A stretch of DNA of 15,988 nt, from positions 1 to 15,988 of the forward strand of contig CAMYCP010000005.1 of the NCBI GenBank assembly GCA_947254385.1. Direction: 5' to 3'. The DNA comes from an uncultured Filifactor sp. (lineage in GTDB: Bacteria > Bacillota > Clostridia > Peptostreptococcales > Filifactoraceae). Position 1 is the first letter of the stretch, and each line of letters begins with the position of its first letter. A model generated the notes under the pieces. The model was not told where the DNA came from, searched no databases, and saw only the letters and a list, made by a program, of their open reading frames with translations. A program made the position numbers and the translations under genes. Below, piece after piece: positions 1 to 7,679 of the stretch.

Positions 1-486
1 AAAAGAGCGGCGTTCAGTCGAATAGACAGGCAAAAACTGGAAAAAATATCGACTTTGGAACAGGAACAAAAACGTAGATATTTACGTAAAAACGAAGAAT
101 TTACACTCGATCTTATTCAAAAAGTGGAAAGCAAGGGCAGAAATTTTGCACTGAGCGATGAATATTCCGATTTTATGAAAAAATTGCTTGAAGTTACTCT
201 TAAAAATGATGAAATTTCCAAAGACAAACACTTAACTTTAAAAATATGTCCTACCAAATATGACAACATTAAAAATGTGTATGAAACGGTGTTAAAAACC
301 GGAGGATACAAAAATTTCAAAATAGAAGAAGGTAACATCGACTATATCGGAGGATTTATCATTGAAATATCGGAAGATGATGTGCGCATAAACAAAACTT
401 TAAGCCGTGCGATGGAAGTTATGCATAATCAAATCGGCGAGTATTTAAATGCGTACGTTAAGGAAGGAGCGTCGGTTAATGGATAA
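1..486 (+). CDS. ntpE: V-type ATP synthase subunit E, C-terminal part (5' end outside window)
   Basis: This is a peripheral-stalk subunit of the V/A-type ATPase, which links the cytoplasmic A3B3 head to the membrane sector. The frame is open from base 1, so the gene starts upstream. The 161 visible residues compare with about 190-200 for the whole family protein. The visible N-terminal part is highly charged and helical, as expected of the E/G stalk coiled coil. The C-terminal part has the family pattern of a short acidic turn, then an IGGF motif near residue 113 and an RIN motif just after it (family form: GGF...D-N-F). The family is divergent, so the call also rests on position: the stop codon overlaps the start of the A subunit by 8 bases. 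The in-frame TTG at 55 is probably an internal codon, not the start, because the frame continues upstream with similar charged sequence. Confidence 0.82.
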   Translation, partial: KRAAFSRIDRQKLEKISTLEQEQKRRYLRKNEEFTLDLIQKVESKGRNFALSDEYSDFMKKLLEVTLKNDEISKDKHLTLKICPTKYDNIKNVYETVLKTGGYKNFKIEEGNIDYIGGFIIEISEDDVRINKTLSRAMEVMHNQIGEYLNAYVKEGASVNG

Positions 487-2257
487 ATCAATGGCGCGAA
501 CTTTGGATATCAACGGTCCTGTCGTACGTGCCACAGGTATGAAAGACTTTGAAGCAAGAGAAATGGTAATGGTAGGAGAAAAAAAGCTGCTTGGCGAAGT
601 TATTTCCTTGGAAGATGACATAGGAACGATACAGGTATATGAAGAAACCGAAGGATTAAAACCTAAAGAACCTATATATCCCACCGGCAAACCGCTTTCT
701 TTGACTTTAGGCCCCGGCATGATAGGTAACATATTTGACGGTATACAAAGACCTTTAAAGACGATAAACGCATTGTCCGGAGATTTCATATCGGAAGGGA
801 TCGGGCTTTTAAGCATAGACAAAAAAAAGATTTGGCACGTGAATATGCTTATAAAAAACGGAGATTTTGTAAATGAAGGAGAAGTTTTCGCAACCGTACA
901 GGAAACGGATCTTATCCTGCATAAACTTTTGATTCCCGTAGGTATAAGAGGCGAAGTAAAAGATGCGAAACCGTCGGGAGACTATAATATAGAAGAAACG
1001 GTCGCGCACATTATAACCGGTAAAGGAGAAAAATCCATAAAACTTTATCAGGAATGGCCGGTAAGAACTCCGAGACCCATAAAAGCGAGATACCCCATTC
1101 ATGAATTGCTGGTTACGGGGCAGAGAGTACTCGACATATTTTTTCCGATAGCTAAAGGTGGTACGGCGGCACTTCCCGGGGGATTCGGAACGGGTAAAAC
1201 CATGACACAACACCAGCTTGCAAAATGGTCTAATGCCGACATAATAGTATATATAGGTTGTGGAGAACGCGGCAACGAAATGACGGAAGTTTTGGAAGAT
1301 TTTCCGAAACTTATAGACCCAAAAAGCGGAAAACCTCTTATGGACAGAACGATATTGATAGCCAACACATCAAATATGCCGGTTGCGGCAAGGGAAGCGA
1401 GCATATATACGGGTATAACCATGGCGGAATATTTTAGAGATATGGGATATCACGTGGCTATAATGGCGGATTCGACTTCAAGATGGGCAGAGGCATTAAG
1501 AGAAATTTCAGGACGTTTGGAAGAGATGCCTGCGGAAGAAGGTTATCCTGCGTATTTGCCGTCACGCCTCGCACAGTTCTATGAACGTTCGGGATATGTA
1601 AAAGCCTTGAACGGTGAAGAGGGGTCGGTTACGATAATAGGCGCCGTATCTCCTCCGGGGGGAGATTTTTCGGAACCTGTAACTGAAAATACAAAACGGT
1701 TCGTGAATGCATTTCTGGCGCTGGATCGAAAACTCGCCTCCGCAAGACACTACCCCGCTATAGGGTATCTTACAAGTTACAGCGGATATGTAAAATCCCT
1801 GGAAGACTTTTATGCTCAAGAAGTGGCGGAAGATTTGCCTCAAATAAGGGAACGTATGCTTAAAGTTTTGCACGAAGAAGAAAAACTGAATGCAATTGTA
1901 CAACTTGTAGGTGAAGACGTACTTCCGGACGATCAGAGAATAACTCTGGAAATAGCCAAAGTTATAAAGCGCGGATTTTTACAACAAAATGCTATGCATG
2001 AAAACGACACGTTCGTGCCGTTAAATAAGCAGTATGAAATGCTAAAGACAATAGACCATTTGGACAAAAGAGCTAAAGAGGCTCAAGATGAAGCTATCCC
2101 CTTAAACGAAATTAAAAATGCGGAACTTTTCGATGAAATAATAAAAATGAAATATACGGTTCCAAATGACGACCTTACGGTTTTAGATGACCTTAACTAC
2201 AAAATAGATCAATACTTCGATAATCTTATAAACAAATACGAAAAGGGGAGGATGTAA
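479..2257 (+). CDS. ntpA: V-type ATP synthase catalytic subunit A
   Basis: This is the catalytic nucleotide-binding subunit of the cytoplasmic A3B3 head. It couples ATP hydrolysis or synthesis to H+ or Na+ transport; which ion is used is decided by subunit K, which is not in the window. The 592 residues match the family length. Visible features are the N-terminal beta-barrel with VRATGM, the A-type insertion (about residues 115-190), the P-loop GGFGTGKT at 234-241, and GCGERGNE at 260-267 with the catalytic glutamate E263. The conserved [21 protein letters not shown] and [10 protein letters not shown] stretches follow, then a helical C-terminal domain. I chose ATG 479 because AAGGAAGGAG (460-469) lies 9 bases upstream and the sequence after it aligns with family N-termini. 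The longer in-frame extension to 449 lies inside ntpE. The overlap with ntpE suggests translational coupling. Confidence 0.97.
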   Translation: MDKSMARTLDINGPVVRATGMKDFEAREMVMVGEKKLLGEVISLEDDIGTIQVYEETEGLKPKEPIYPTGKPLSLTLGPGMIGNIFDGIQRPLKTINALSGDFISEGIGLLSIDKKKIWHVNMLIKNGDFVNEGEVFATVQETDLILHKLLIPVGIRGEVKDAKPSGDYNIEETVAHIITGKGEKSIKLYQEWPVRTPRPIKARYPIHELLVTGQRVLDIFFPIAKGGTAALPGGFGTGKTMTQHQLAKWSNADIIVYIGCGERGNEMTEVLEDFPKLIDPKSGKPLMDRTILIANTSNMPVAAREASIYTGITMAEYFRDMGYHVAIMADSTSRWAEALREISGRLEEMPAEEGYPAYLPSRLAQFYERSGYVKALNGEEGSVTIIGAVSPPGGDFSEPVTENTKRFVNAFLALDRKLASARHYPAIGYLTSYSGYVKSLEDFYAQEVAEDLPQIRERMLKVLHEEEKLNAIVQLVGEDVLPDDQRITLEIAKVIKRGFLQQNAMHENDTFVPLNKQYEMLKTIDHLDKRAKEAQDEAIPLNEIKNAELFDEIIKMKYTVPNDDLTVLDDLNYKIDQYFDNLINKYEKGRM

Positions 2258-2259
2258 CT

Positions 2260-3639
2260 GTGGACTCAAAAGAATATTTGCGTCTTTCCCGTGTAAAAGG
2301 GGATTTAATAGTATTGGAAGGCGTAGAAAACGTAGCTTTTGGAGAAATGCTTGAAATAGATACGGGAAACGGTAAAAAACGAAACGGCAAAATAGTGGCA
2401 ATAGAGGGCGATAAAGTAATAGCGCAAGTCTATCAGGGAACTCACGGCATATCTACAACCAACGTAGCCGTCAACTTTACGGGAAAACCTCTTGAAATTG
2501 CACTTTCACGTGATATTTTAGGCAGACGTTTCAACGGTGTCGGAGAACCTATCGACGGGATAGGCCCTATATATTCTTCAGCCAAATACAACGTGAACGG
2601 CAGACCTATGAACCCGGTGGCACGTTCTTATCCGAGAGATTACCTTGAAACCGGAATTTCCGCTATAGATTGTCTCATGACGCTCATAAGAGGACAAAAA
2701 CTCCCGATTTTTTCAGGCAACGGACTTGCTCATAACGAACTGGCCGCTCAAATAGTGAGACAGGCATCTATAAAAGGAGAAGAAACCAACTTTGCGGTCG
2801 TGTTTTGCGCAATGGGCATCAAACACGACGATGCGGATTTTTTCGTGCGTTCATTTGAAGGTTCGGGCGTTATACAGAGAGTTGCGATGTATATAAACTT
2901 GGCGGACGACCCTGCGGTTGAAAGAATAAGCACGCCGCGCTGCGCTTTGACCGCCGCCGAATATCTGGCGTATGAAGAAGGAATGCACGTGCTTGTAATA
3001 ATGACCGACATGACAAGCTATGCCGAATCACTGCGTGAACTTTCGTCTTCAAGAGAAGAAGTGCCGAGTAGAAAAGGGTACCCGGGATATCTTTACAGCG
3101 ACCTTGCCGCATTATATGAAAGAGCCGGCATGATAGGCGAGAAAACGGGATCGGTTACATTACTTCCTATACTCACGATGCCAAACGACGACATAACTCA
3201 CCCGGTACCGGATCTTACCGGATATATAACCGAAGGGCAGATAGTACTTTCGCGCGACCTATCCATGCAAAATATATATCCTCCCATAAATATACTGCCG
3301 TCGCTTTCAAGACTTATGAAAGACGGAATAGGGGAAGGATTTACAAGAGAAGACCATGACGAAGTATCATCACAACTTTTTTCATCTTATTCCAGAGTAC
3401 AGGAGGCGAGATCTCTTGCACAAATCATAGGCGAAGAAGATTTATCCGAAACCGACCGCAAATTTATAGAATTCGGGAATGCGTTTGAGACTAAATTTTT
3501 GTCACAAGGGTTTGATGAAAAACGTACCATAGAAGAAACCTTAAACATTGCATGGGAAGTATTATCAATACTGCCTCAGGAAGAACTTGAAAGACTTTCG
3601 CCTAAGATGATCCGTAAATATTATCATAAACAAGGGTGA
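2260..3639 (+). CDS. ntpB: V-type ATP synthase subunit B
   Basis: This is the non-catalytic subunit of the A3B3 head, 459 residues and of normal length. It lacks a Walker A motif. In its place is SGNGLAHN (residues 152-159), matching the family form SGSGLPHN. It supplies the arginine finger to the A-subunit active site, seen here as R351 in [11 protein letters not shown]. Other family blocks are [53 protein letters not shown] and [14 protein letters not shown]. Translation begins at GTG 2260, only 2 bases after the ntpA stop, with the strong site AAAAGGGGAGG (2241-2251) inside the end of ntpA. Confidence 0.97.
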   Translation: MDSKEYLRLSRVKGDLIVLEGVENVAFGEMLEIDTGNGKKRNGKIVAIEGDKVIAQVYQGTHGISTTNVAVNFTGKPLEIALSRDILGRRFNGVGEPIDGIGPIYSSAKYNVNGRPMNPVARSYPRDYLETGISAIDCLMTLIRGQKLPIFSGNGLAHNELAAQIVRQASIKGEETNFAVVFCAMGIKHDDADFFVRSFEGSGVIQRVAMYINLADDPAVERISTPRCALTAAEYLAYEEGMHVLVIMTDMTSYAESLRELSSSREEVPSRKGYPGYLYSDLAALYERAGMIGEKTGSVTLLPILTMPNDDITHPVPDLTGYITEGQIVLSRDLSMQNIYPPINILPSLSRLMKDGIGEGFTREDHDEVSSQLFSSYSRVQEARSLAQIIGEEDLSETDRKFIEFGNAFETKFLSQGFDEKRTIEETLNIAWEVLSILPQEELERLSPKMIRKYYHKQG

Positions 3640-3644
3640 TTATT

Positions 3645-4277
3645 ATGGCAAATGAACTTGCGCCGACCAAGGCAAACCTCTTGAAAGCTAAAGAAAATTT
3701 AAAATTTTCATATAGCGGATTTTCCCTTCTCGATAAAAAGAGAACCGTACTTATAAGAGAGGCTATGATGCTTGTGGAACGTGCAAAAAAAATACAAATG
3801 GAGATAAAAGAAGAATTTGAAAAAGCGTATAAATCTTTGCAGGATTTGAATTTGAATTTGGGGATAAATAACGTGGACGATATAGCAATGTCAGTGCCGG
3901 GAAGAGAACATTTCGACATATTGTACAGAAGTATAATGGGCTTGTCGGTTCCGAAAGTTCAATATGAAGAAGATATGTATATAGATCCCGACTACAGTAT
4001 GTTTACAACCACGGCCGAAGTGGATGAAACCGTAGCCGAATTTAAACGTATAAGATATCTGATTTACGATCTTGCCGAAGTTGAAAACGCCGTATTTAAA
4101 ATATCTCTGGAAATAAAAAAGACCGCAAAAAGGGCGAACGCACTTGAAAAAATACAGATTCCCAAATACACCGAGGCGGTTAAATATATTACCGACGTAA
4201 TTGAAGAAAAAGAACGTGAAGATTTTTTCAGGCTTAAGAAAATAAAAAAGAGAAAATTAAAAACACCACAGAAATAA
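3645..4277 (+). CDS. ntpD: V-type ATP synthase subunit D (central shaft)
   Basis: This is the rotor shaft subunit, which passes rotation between the A3B3 head and the membrane ring. The 210 residues are normal for the family. The N-terminal helix carries the signature APTKANLLKAKENL, and a second helix begins near residue 145. Near the C-terminus are RANALEKIQIP and the charged EEKEREDFFRLKKIKKRK, matching the family pattern R-x-NALE...RE-x-FFRLK-x-IK. The ends are predicted to pair as an antiparallel coiled coil. ATG 3645 is preceded by AAGGGTG (3632-3638) and lies 5 bases after the ntpB stop. A GTG at 3636 in the same frame would overlap ntpB but has a poorer site. This is the last ATPase gene here, and no clear terminator follows, so read-through into hpf is possible. 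Confidence 0.93.
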   Translation: MANELAPTKANLLKAKENLKFSYSGFSLLDKKRTVLIREAMMLVERAKKIQMEIKEEFEKAYKSLQDLNLNLGINNVDDIAMSVPGREHFDILYRSIMGLSVPKVQYEEDMYIDPDYSMFTTTAEVDETVAEFKRIRYLIYDLAEVENAVFKISLEIKKTAKRANALEKIQIPKYTEAVKYITDVIEEKEREDFFRLKKIKKRKLKTPQK

Positions 4278-4330
4278 CTTAAAAATTCTACATTAACACC
4301 TTGAATTTATGAAATAATAAATTAAAGAAA

Positions 4331-4339
4331 TGTTATAAA
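4331..4339 (+). promoter_or_regulatory. Possible extended -10 promoter element for hpf
   Basis: TGT followed by TATAAA has the form of an extended -10 element (TGn then -10). No good -35 lies 16-18 bases upstream. It sits in the 118-base AT-rich gap between ntpD and hpf and would leave a leader of about 50 bases before the AUG. This is weak evidence in AT-rich DNA. hpf may also be read through from the ATPase operon. Confidence 0.28.
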
Positions 4340-4395
4340 AATATCATGAATATATAAAATTAGATTCAGTTTATAAAAATAGAGGAGGCATAAGT

Positions 4396-4920
4396 ATGAA
4401 ACTTACTATAACAGGCAAGAATATACACATAGGTGCCGAAAGAGAAAAAAATCTCACAACGAAACTCAGTAGACTTGAAAAATATTTTAATGAAGATGCG
4501 ACAGTTAAGGCAGTTGTGTCTAAAACTAAAAATCTGGAAAAAATAGAAGTTACAATTCCGCTCGAAAACGGTTTTATAAGAGCGGAAGCCGAAGAAAATG
4601 ATTTATACAATGCGACCGACCTTGCCGTTGACAAACTTGCAAGACAACTGCGCAAAAATAAAGAAAAATTGATTCGCAAAGGGCATGACACCATACGTTA
4701 TGAAAATGTGGAAAGCGTTGCTGTAAGCGAAGATAATCAAGAACCGAAAATTGTTAGAAGAAAAAAATTCGGTTATAAGCCGATGTCTGAAGAAGAAGCC
4801 ATTTTGCAAATGGAAATGCTCGGACATAATTTCTTTATATTCACAAGAGACACAGACGATAGTGTATGCCTCATATATACAAGAAGTGACGGCGATTACG
4901 GCATAATCGAACAGGAATAA
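4396..4920 (+). CDS. hpf: Ribosome hibernation promoting factor, long form
   Basis: This factor dimerises and inactivates 70S ribosomes (100S formation) in slow growth or stress. The N-terminal HPF/RaiA domain (about residues 1-100) runs from MKLTITGKNIHI to the basic helix DKLARQLRKNKEKLIRKG, which lies along the 30S mRNA/tRNA channel. A linker follows. Then comes the C-terminal dimerisation domain (about 122-174), with FGYKPMSEEEAILQMEMLGH and the closing DGDYGIIE, diagnostic of the long form. At 174 residues it is slightly shorter than the usual 180-190. The start ATG 4396 has an excellent GAGGAGG site (4382-4388) with a 7-base gap. It stands alone after the ATPase operon and is followed by a long hairpin, so it is probably a separate unit or the last gene of the upstream transcript. 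Confidence 0.96.
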   Translation: MKLTITGKNIHIGAEREKNLTTKLSRLEKYFNEDATVKAVVSKTKNLEKIEVTIPLENGFIRAEAEENDLYNATDLAVDKLARQLRKNKEKLIRKGHDTIRYENVESVAVSEDNQEPKIVRRKKFGYKPMSEEEAILQMEMLGHNFFIFTRDTDDSVCLIYTRSDGDYGIIEQE

Positions 4921-4925
4921 TATTA

Positions 4926-5009
4926 AAAGCCTCCGAAAACTTGTCAATATGTCATTATTAAACTTTATGACTTAAAAGACAAGGATTTGGGGGCTTTGTA
5001 ACATTTTTT
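4926..5009 (+). terminator. Long two-tier hairpin after hpf, probable terminator
   Basis: Outer arms AAAGCCTCC (4926-4934) and GGGGGCTTT (4989-4997) pair with one G-U. The pairing continues with three more weak pairs and, after a 2x2 internal loop, CTTGTC (4940-4945) with GACAAG (4978-4983). An inner stem GTCAT/ATGAC (4951-4955/4967-4971) caps it. The T6 run (5004-5009) starts 6 bases after the stem, not directly at its foot, and a second T7 run follows at 5018-5024. The position after hpf supports a terminator, but the detached T-run is not classical. It could instead be an mRNA-stabilising 3' structure. Confidence 0.6.
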
Positions 5010-5130
5010 AAAAATGATTTTTTTCATTAATATCAAGTTGCATAAAAAATTTCAGTATAAATAACGTTTCGAATATAATCAAAAAAGTATCAAAATGCTC
5101 CGTTTAATACTATAAAATTATCATTTTTAT

Positions 5131-5172
5131 ACAGTTTACTTTGGACTGTTTAATATAGACAGTTTATTTAAA
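5131..5172 (+). repeat. Three tandem 14-base imperfect repeats upstream of the TAXI gene
   Basis: The units are ACAGTTTACTTTGG (5131-5144), ACTGTTTAATATAG (5145-5158) and ACAGTTTATTTAAA (5159-5172). All share AC(A/T)GTTTA at the same phase. Because ACAGT and ACTGT are reverse complements, neighbouring units also read as inverted repeats. They overlap a candidate promoter, so they may be an operator. The ACAGTT core resembles a LytTR-type (AgrA-like) half site, but the 14-base period does not match the roughly 21-base spacing of those sites. Confidence 0.5.
5141..5170 (+). promoter_or_regulatory. Candidate promoter for the TAXI gene
   Basis: TTGGAC (5141-5146) and TATTTA (5165-5170) are 18 bases apart, each with four or more matches to the sigma-A consensus. 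The start of transcription would be near 5177, giving a leader of about 54 bases that includes the ribosome binding site. The perfect TATAAT at 5074-5079 is a rival. If that one is used, the repeats would lie in the leader RNA instead of at the promoter. Confidence 0.35.
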
Positions 5173-5230
5173 TTTATACAGGTTTTTAAAATGGCAATTG
5201 TATATATTTTTGTGTTAAAGGAGTCTTATA

Positions 5231-6205
5231 ATGAAACGTAAAAATTTTTTAAAAGTAATTGTGATTTTTATGAGTGTTATAGCGGTTTTATCCGGATGCG
5301 GGAAAAAGAAAATGAATATCGACTTGAGCAATAAGGTCTATAATATCGCAGCCGGCGAAAAGTTTACTACATATTATCCGGTAAGTTTTGCAATTTCGTC
5401 CGTAGAAGAATTATCGCAAGTACCCGTCAAACTAAAAGTTATTGAAACCGAAAATGCGTTGAAAAACATAGATATGCTGAGTAACGGCGAAGCTGACTTC
5501 ATAATGATTCAAAATGACCTTTTGGATTATGCATATAACGGCACGGATGTTTTTGAGGGTAAAAAAAATGAAAAATTGAACGCTATAACTTCTCTTTATC
5601 CTGAAACGGTACAACTTATCACTAAAGAAAAATATCCCATAGAAAGCGTAGGTTCGCTTGCGGGCAAAAGAGTATCGGTTGGTGTAAAAGATTCCAACAC
5701 TTATATAACCGTAAAAAATATTTTGACAAGTTACGGGGTAAGCCTTGATGATATGCACCCGGAATATCTTGGAATCGGAGACAGTGCAGTAGGTTTGATA
5801 AACGGTGATATTGATGCGTTCTTTATTGTCTCCTCCGCACCGAACGACCTTATAGAAAAACTTTCCAGACAGGTTGATATTAAATTTGTGGATATATCAG
5901 GCTCTCAAGTTGAAAGTATGCTGCAAAACAACACGTTTTATAAAAAAACCGCCATACCGAAAGAATTGTACGGAACCAAAAATGATATAAACACACTGTC
6001 GGTAGTTGCAACTTTAGCTTGTAACAGCAGTTTAAGCGATGAAGAAGTATATAATTTTACGCAAAATTTGTACGATAATTTAAGTTCCATGGTGTCGATG
6101 ACGCCTTATGCAAATGCGATAATACTGACGAACGCTCGAAACGGGATAACAATACCGGTGCACCCCGGAGCTGAAAAATATTATAAAAAAATGCATATAA
6201 AATAA
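5231..6205 (+). CDS. TAXI family TRAP-type solute-binding lipoprotein
   Basis: This is an extracytoplasmic solute-binding protein of the TAXI (TRAP-associated extracytoplasmic immunogenic) family, 324 residues. The N-terminus MKRKNF, a hydrophobic stretch and the lipobox LSGC (residues 20-23) indicate a lipoprotein anchored through C23. Family features are YNIAAGEKFTTYYPV (37-51, family form GG-x-x-GTYYP), a GEADF block, a P-E-x-x-QLI block, LAGKRVSVGVKDSNTY, GDIDAFF, and the C-terminal VHPGAEKYYK, which is very typical. The glycine-rich GGTYYP loop is altered here. Such proteins usually feed a fused TRAP permease, but no permease gene adjoins it, so the partner must be elsewhere or the role differs. 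The ligand cannot be told from sequence; glutamate and C4-dicarboxylates are known for relatives. ATG 5231 follows AAAGGAG with a 7-base gap. Confidence 0.88.
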   Translation: MKRKNFLKVIVIFMSVIAVLSGCGKKKMNIDLSNKVYNIAAGEKFTTYYPVSFAISSVEELSQVPVKLKVIETENALKNIDMLSNGEADFIMIQNDLLDYAYNGTDVFEGKKNEKLNAITSLYPETVQLITKEKYPIESVGSLAGKRVSVGVKDSNTYITVKNILTSYGVSLDDMHPEYLGIGDSAVGLINGDIDAFFIVSSAPNDLIEKLSRQVDIKFVDISGSQVESMLQNNTFYKKTAIPKELYGTKNDINTLSVVATLACNSSLSDEEVYNFTQNLYDNLSSMVSMTPYANAIILTNARNGITIPVHPGAEKYYKKMHIK

Positions 6206-6219
6206 AAGACATTAAAACG

Positions 6220-6292
6220 GCTTACACCTAAAGCGGATACGAATCGGCTAAAAAAGCATTTGTATCTACAGAAGGTGTAAGCATTTTTTCTT
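6220..6292 (+). terminator. Rho-independent terminator with nested stem after the TAXI gene
   Basis: A perfect 10-base stem, GCTTACACCT (6220-6229) with AGGTGTAAGC (6273-6282), is followed almost at once by T6CTT (6284-6292). The 43-base loop folds again through GATACGAA (6236-6243) with TTTGTATC (6259-6266, one G-U pair) and a small GCT/AGC stem inside. It lies 14 bases after the stop codon and separates the TAXI gene from the rsmB operon. Confidence 0.9.
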
Positions 6293-6315
6293 AAAAAATC
6301 AGTCGATAATAATTG

Positions 6316-6344
6316 TGGTCATTATATTCATTTTTTGGTATAAT
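6316..6344 (+). promoter_or_regulatory. Promoter of the rsmB operon
   Basis: A perfect -10 TATAAT (6339-6344) lies 17 bases after TGGTCA (6316-6321), a four-of-six match to TTGACA. Transcription would start near 6351, about 27 bases before the GTG of rsmB. It is the only good promoter between the TAXI terminator and rsmB, and probably drives the run to rpe. Confidence 0.6.
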
Positions 6345-6377
6345 TAGTATATTATAAATTGAAAGAAGAAAAATGAC

Positions 6378-7679
6378 GTGGATATAAGATATTCGGCTTT
6401 TCAAATACTATATAAAATAATAGATGACGGTGCATATTCAAACATCACGCTGAATAATGTAATTATGCGGCATAATTTTACATCTTCCGAACGCAGATTT
6501 TTGACAAATTTGGTATACGGTACGCTTGAAAATAAAATATCTTCCGATTATATAATCGACAAGTACTATACTCACGGTATAAAAAAACTGCCCAAGCGTA
6601 TGAAACTGATTTTGGAAATGGCGATATATCAAATTCGGTTTATGAATTCCGTACCGGATTATGCCGTAACTTATGAATCCGTAAATTTGGCAAAAAAAAT
6701 TCAAAAAAACGGTAGAGGGTACGTGGTGGTGAACGCCGTCCTGCGTGCGTTTTTGTCGGATGAAAATCGTTTAAGCCTTGATTTTAAAACCGTTTTTGAA
6801 CAAAAGTCTTTTGAATTTTCAATACCTGTATTTATGGTAAAAGCGATAATTACACAATACGGTGAAAAAGATGCCGAACTTTTATTTGAATCCTTTTTGA
6901 AAAAACCGGAATTTTATATCAGGATAAACAGAAGACTCACTAATCATGAAGAAATGATGAAAAAAATCATTTCTGCAGGATATGAGGTTTTTGAAGTTGA
7001 GGAACCTTATATTTTAAAACTTTCAAATATTGAAAATATCATTTATACAAAATTTTATAAAGACGGGCTTTTCAGCATTCAGGATATAAATTCATACAGG
7101 TGTGCGACTTTTTTGGGTGCGGGTGAGGAAGATTTAATCTTAGACGCCTGTGCGGGGCTTGGAGGCAAGAGTTTATCAATAGCCGAAATTACCGGCAAGC
7201 CGTCAAATATATATTGCTCCGACTTACATTATAAAAAATCGAATCAGCTGTTTTTAAACGCTGAAAGGCTCAAACTCACAGGAATTAAATATTTTAATCG
7301 GGATGGAACCGAATATTATGAGCCTTGGCGGGATAAATTCGATAAGGTGCTTTTAGATGTACCGTGTTCCGGATGGGGAGTAATTCGCCATAAACCGGAA
7401 ATCAGGTTTCAAGACAGTGCGGATATTCAATCGATCATAAGACTTCAGGAAAAGTTGATTTCAAATGTGTCAAAATATGTAAAACCCGGCGGAAAACTCC
7501 TGTATACCACGTGTACTTTCAATAAAGAAGAAAATGAAGAGCAGATTGCAAAATTTCTTTTAAAAAATCTAAATTTCAGTATTGATGAATCTTGCGGTAT
7601 GCGTACGATGTTACCGTCTGAAAACGAAGGCGACTGTTTCTTTGCTGTCGGATTAAAAAAACATAAGGAGTGCGTATGA
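6378..7679 (+). CDS. rsmB: 16S rRNA (cytosine-967-C5) methyltransferase RsmB
   Basis: This enzyme methylates C967 (E. coli numbering) of 16S rRNA with S-adenosylmethionine. Of its 433 residues, about 1-130 form the NusB-like RNA-binding domain (RYSAFQILYKII, SSERRFLTNLVYGTL, YAVTYESVNLAKK). The Rossmann methyltransferase follows. Motif I is LDACAGLGGKSL. Motif IV is DVPCSGWG with C330. Motif VI is YTTCTFNKEENE with the nucleophile C379. The two cysteines match C325 and C375 of the E. coli enzyme. The usual leucine or threonine in PCSGLG/PCSGTG is tryptophan here. GTG 6378 is the likely start because the sequence aligns from it. The nearby ATG at 6373 is in another frame and stops after four codons. 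The upstream A/G-rich AAAGAAGAAA is a weak ribosome site. The stop overlaps the rlmN start. Confidence 0.94.
   Translation: MDIRYSAFQILYKIIDDGAYSNITLNNVIMRHNFTSSERRFLTNLVYGTLENKISSDYIIDKYYTHGIKKLPKRMKLILEMAIYQIRFMNSVPDYAVTYESVNLAKKIQKNGRGYVVVNAVLRAFLSDENRLSLDFKTVFEQKSFEFSIPVFMVKAIITQYGEKDAELLFESFLKKPEFYIRINRRLTNHEEMMKKIISAGYEVFEVEEPYILKLSNIENIIYTKFYKDGLFSIQDINSYRCATFLGAGEEDLILDACAGLGGKSLSIAEITGKPSNIYCSDLHYKKSNQLFLNAERLKLTGIKYFNRDGTEYYEPWRDKFDKVLLDVPCSGWGVIRHKPEIRFQDSADIQSIIRLQEKLISNVSKYVKPGGKLLYTTCTFNKEENEEQIAKFLLKNLNFSIDESCGMRTMLPSENEGDCFFAVGLKKHKECV

Larger units (their letters stand above)
4921..5230. other. 310-base intergenic region between hpf and the TAXI gene
   Basis: The left part holds the hpf hairpin and two T-runs. 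The middle (5025-5125) is AT-rich, with a perfect TATAAT at 5074-5079 but only a poor -35 (TTCAGT, 5051-5056). The right part holds three 14-base repeats (5131-5172), a candidate promoter and the ribosome binding site AAAGGAG (5217-5223). I see no credible gene and no riboswitch I recognise. Confidence 0.7.

Noticed and set aside
445..3112. Several minus-strand open frames of 70-134 codons across the ATPase genes
   Set aside because: They lie antisense to highly conserved genes, have no recognisable domains and follow the codon pattern of the plus-strand genes.
4283..4308. AAATTC/GAATTT dyad after ntpD as a terminator
   Set aside because: The six mostly A-T pairs with a 14-base loop and no T-run are too weak.
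5191..5241. A 16-codon upstream ORF overlapping the TAXI start
   Set aside because: It has no ribosome binding site and no recognisable content; short ORFs like this are expected by chance.
6373..6387. ATG at 6373 as the rsmB start
   Set aside because: It is out of frame and meets a stop after four codons; GTG 6378 gives the family N-terminus.
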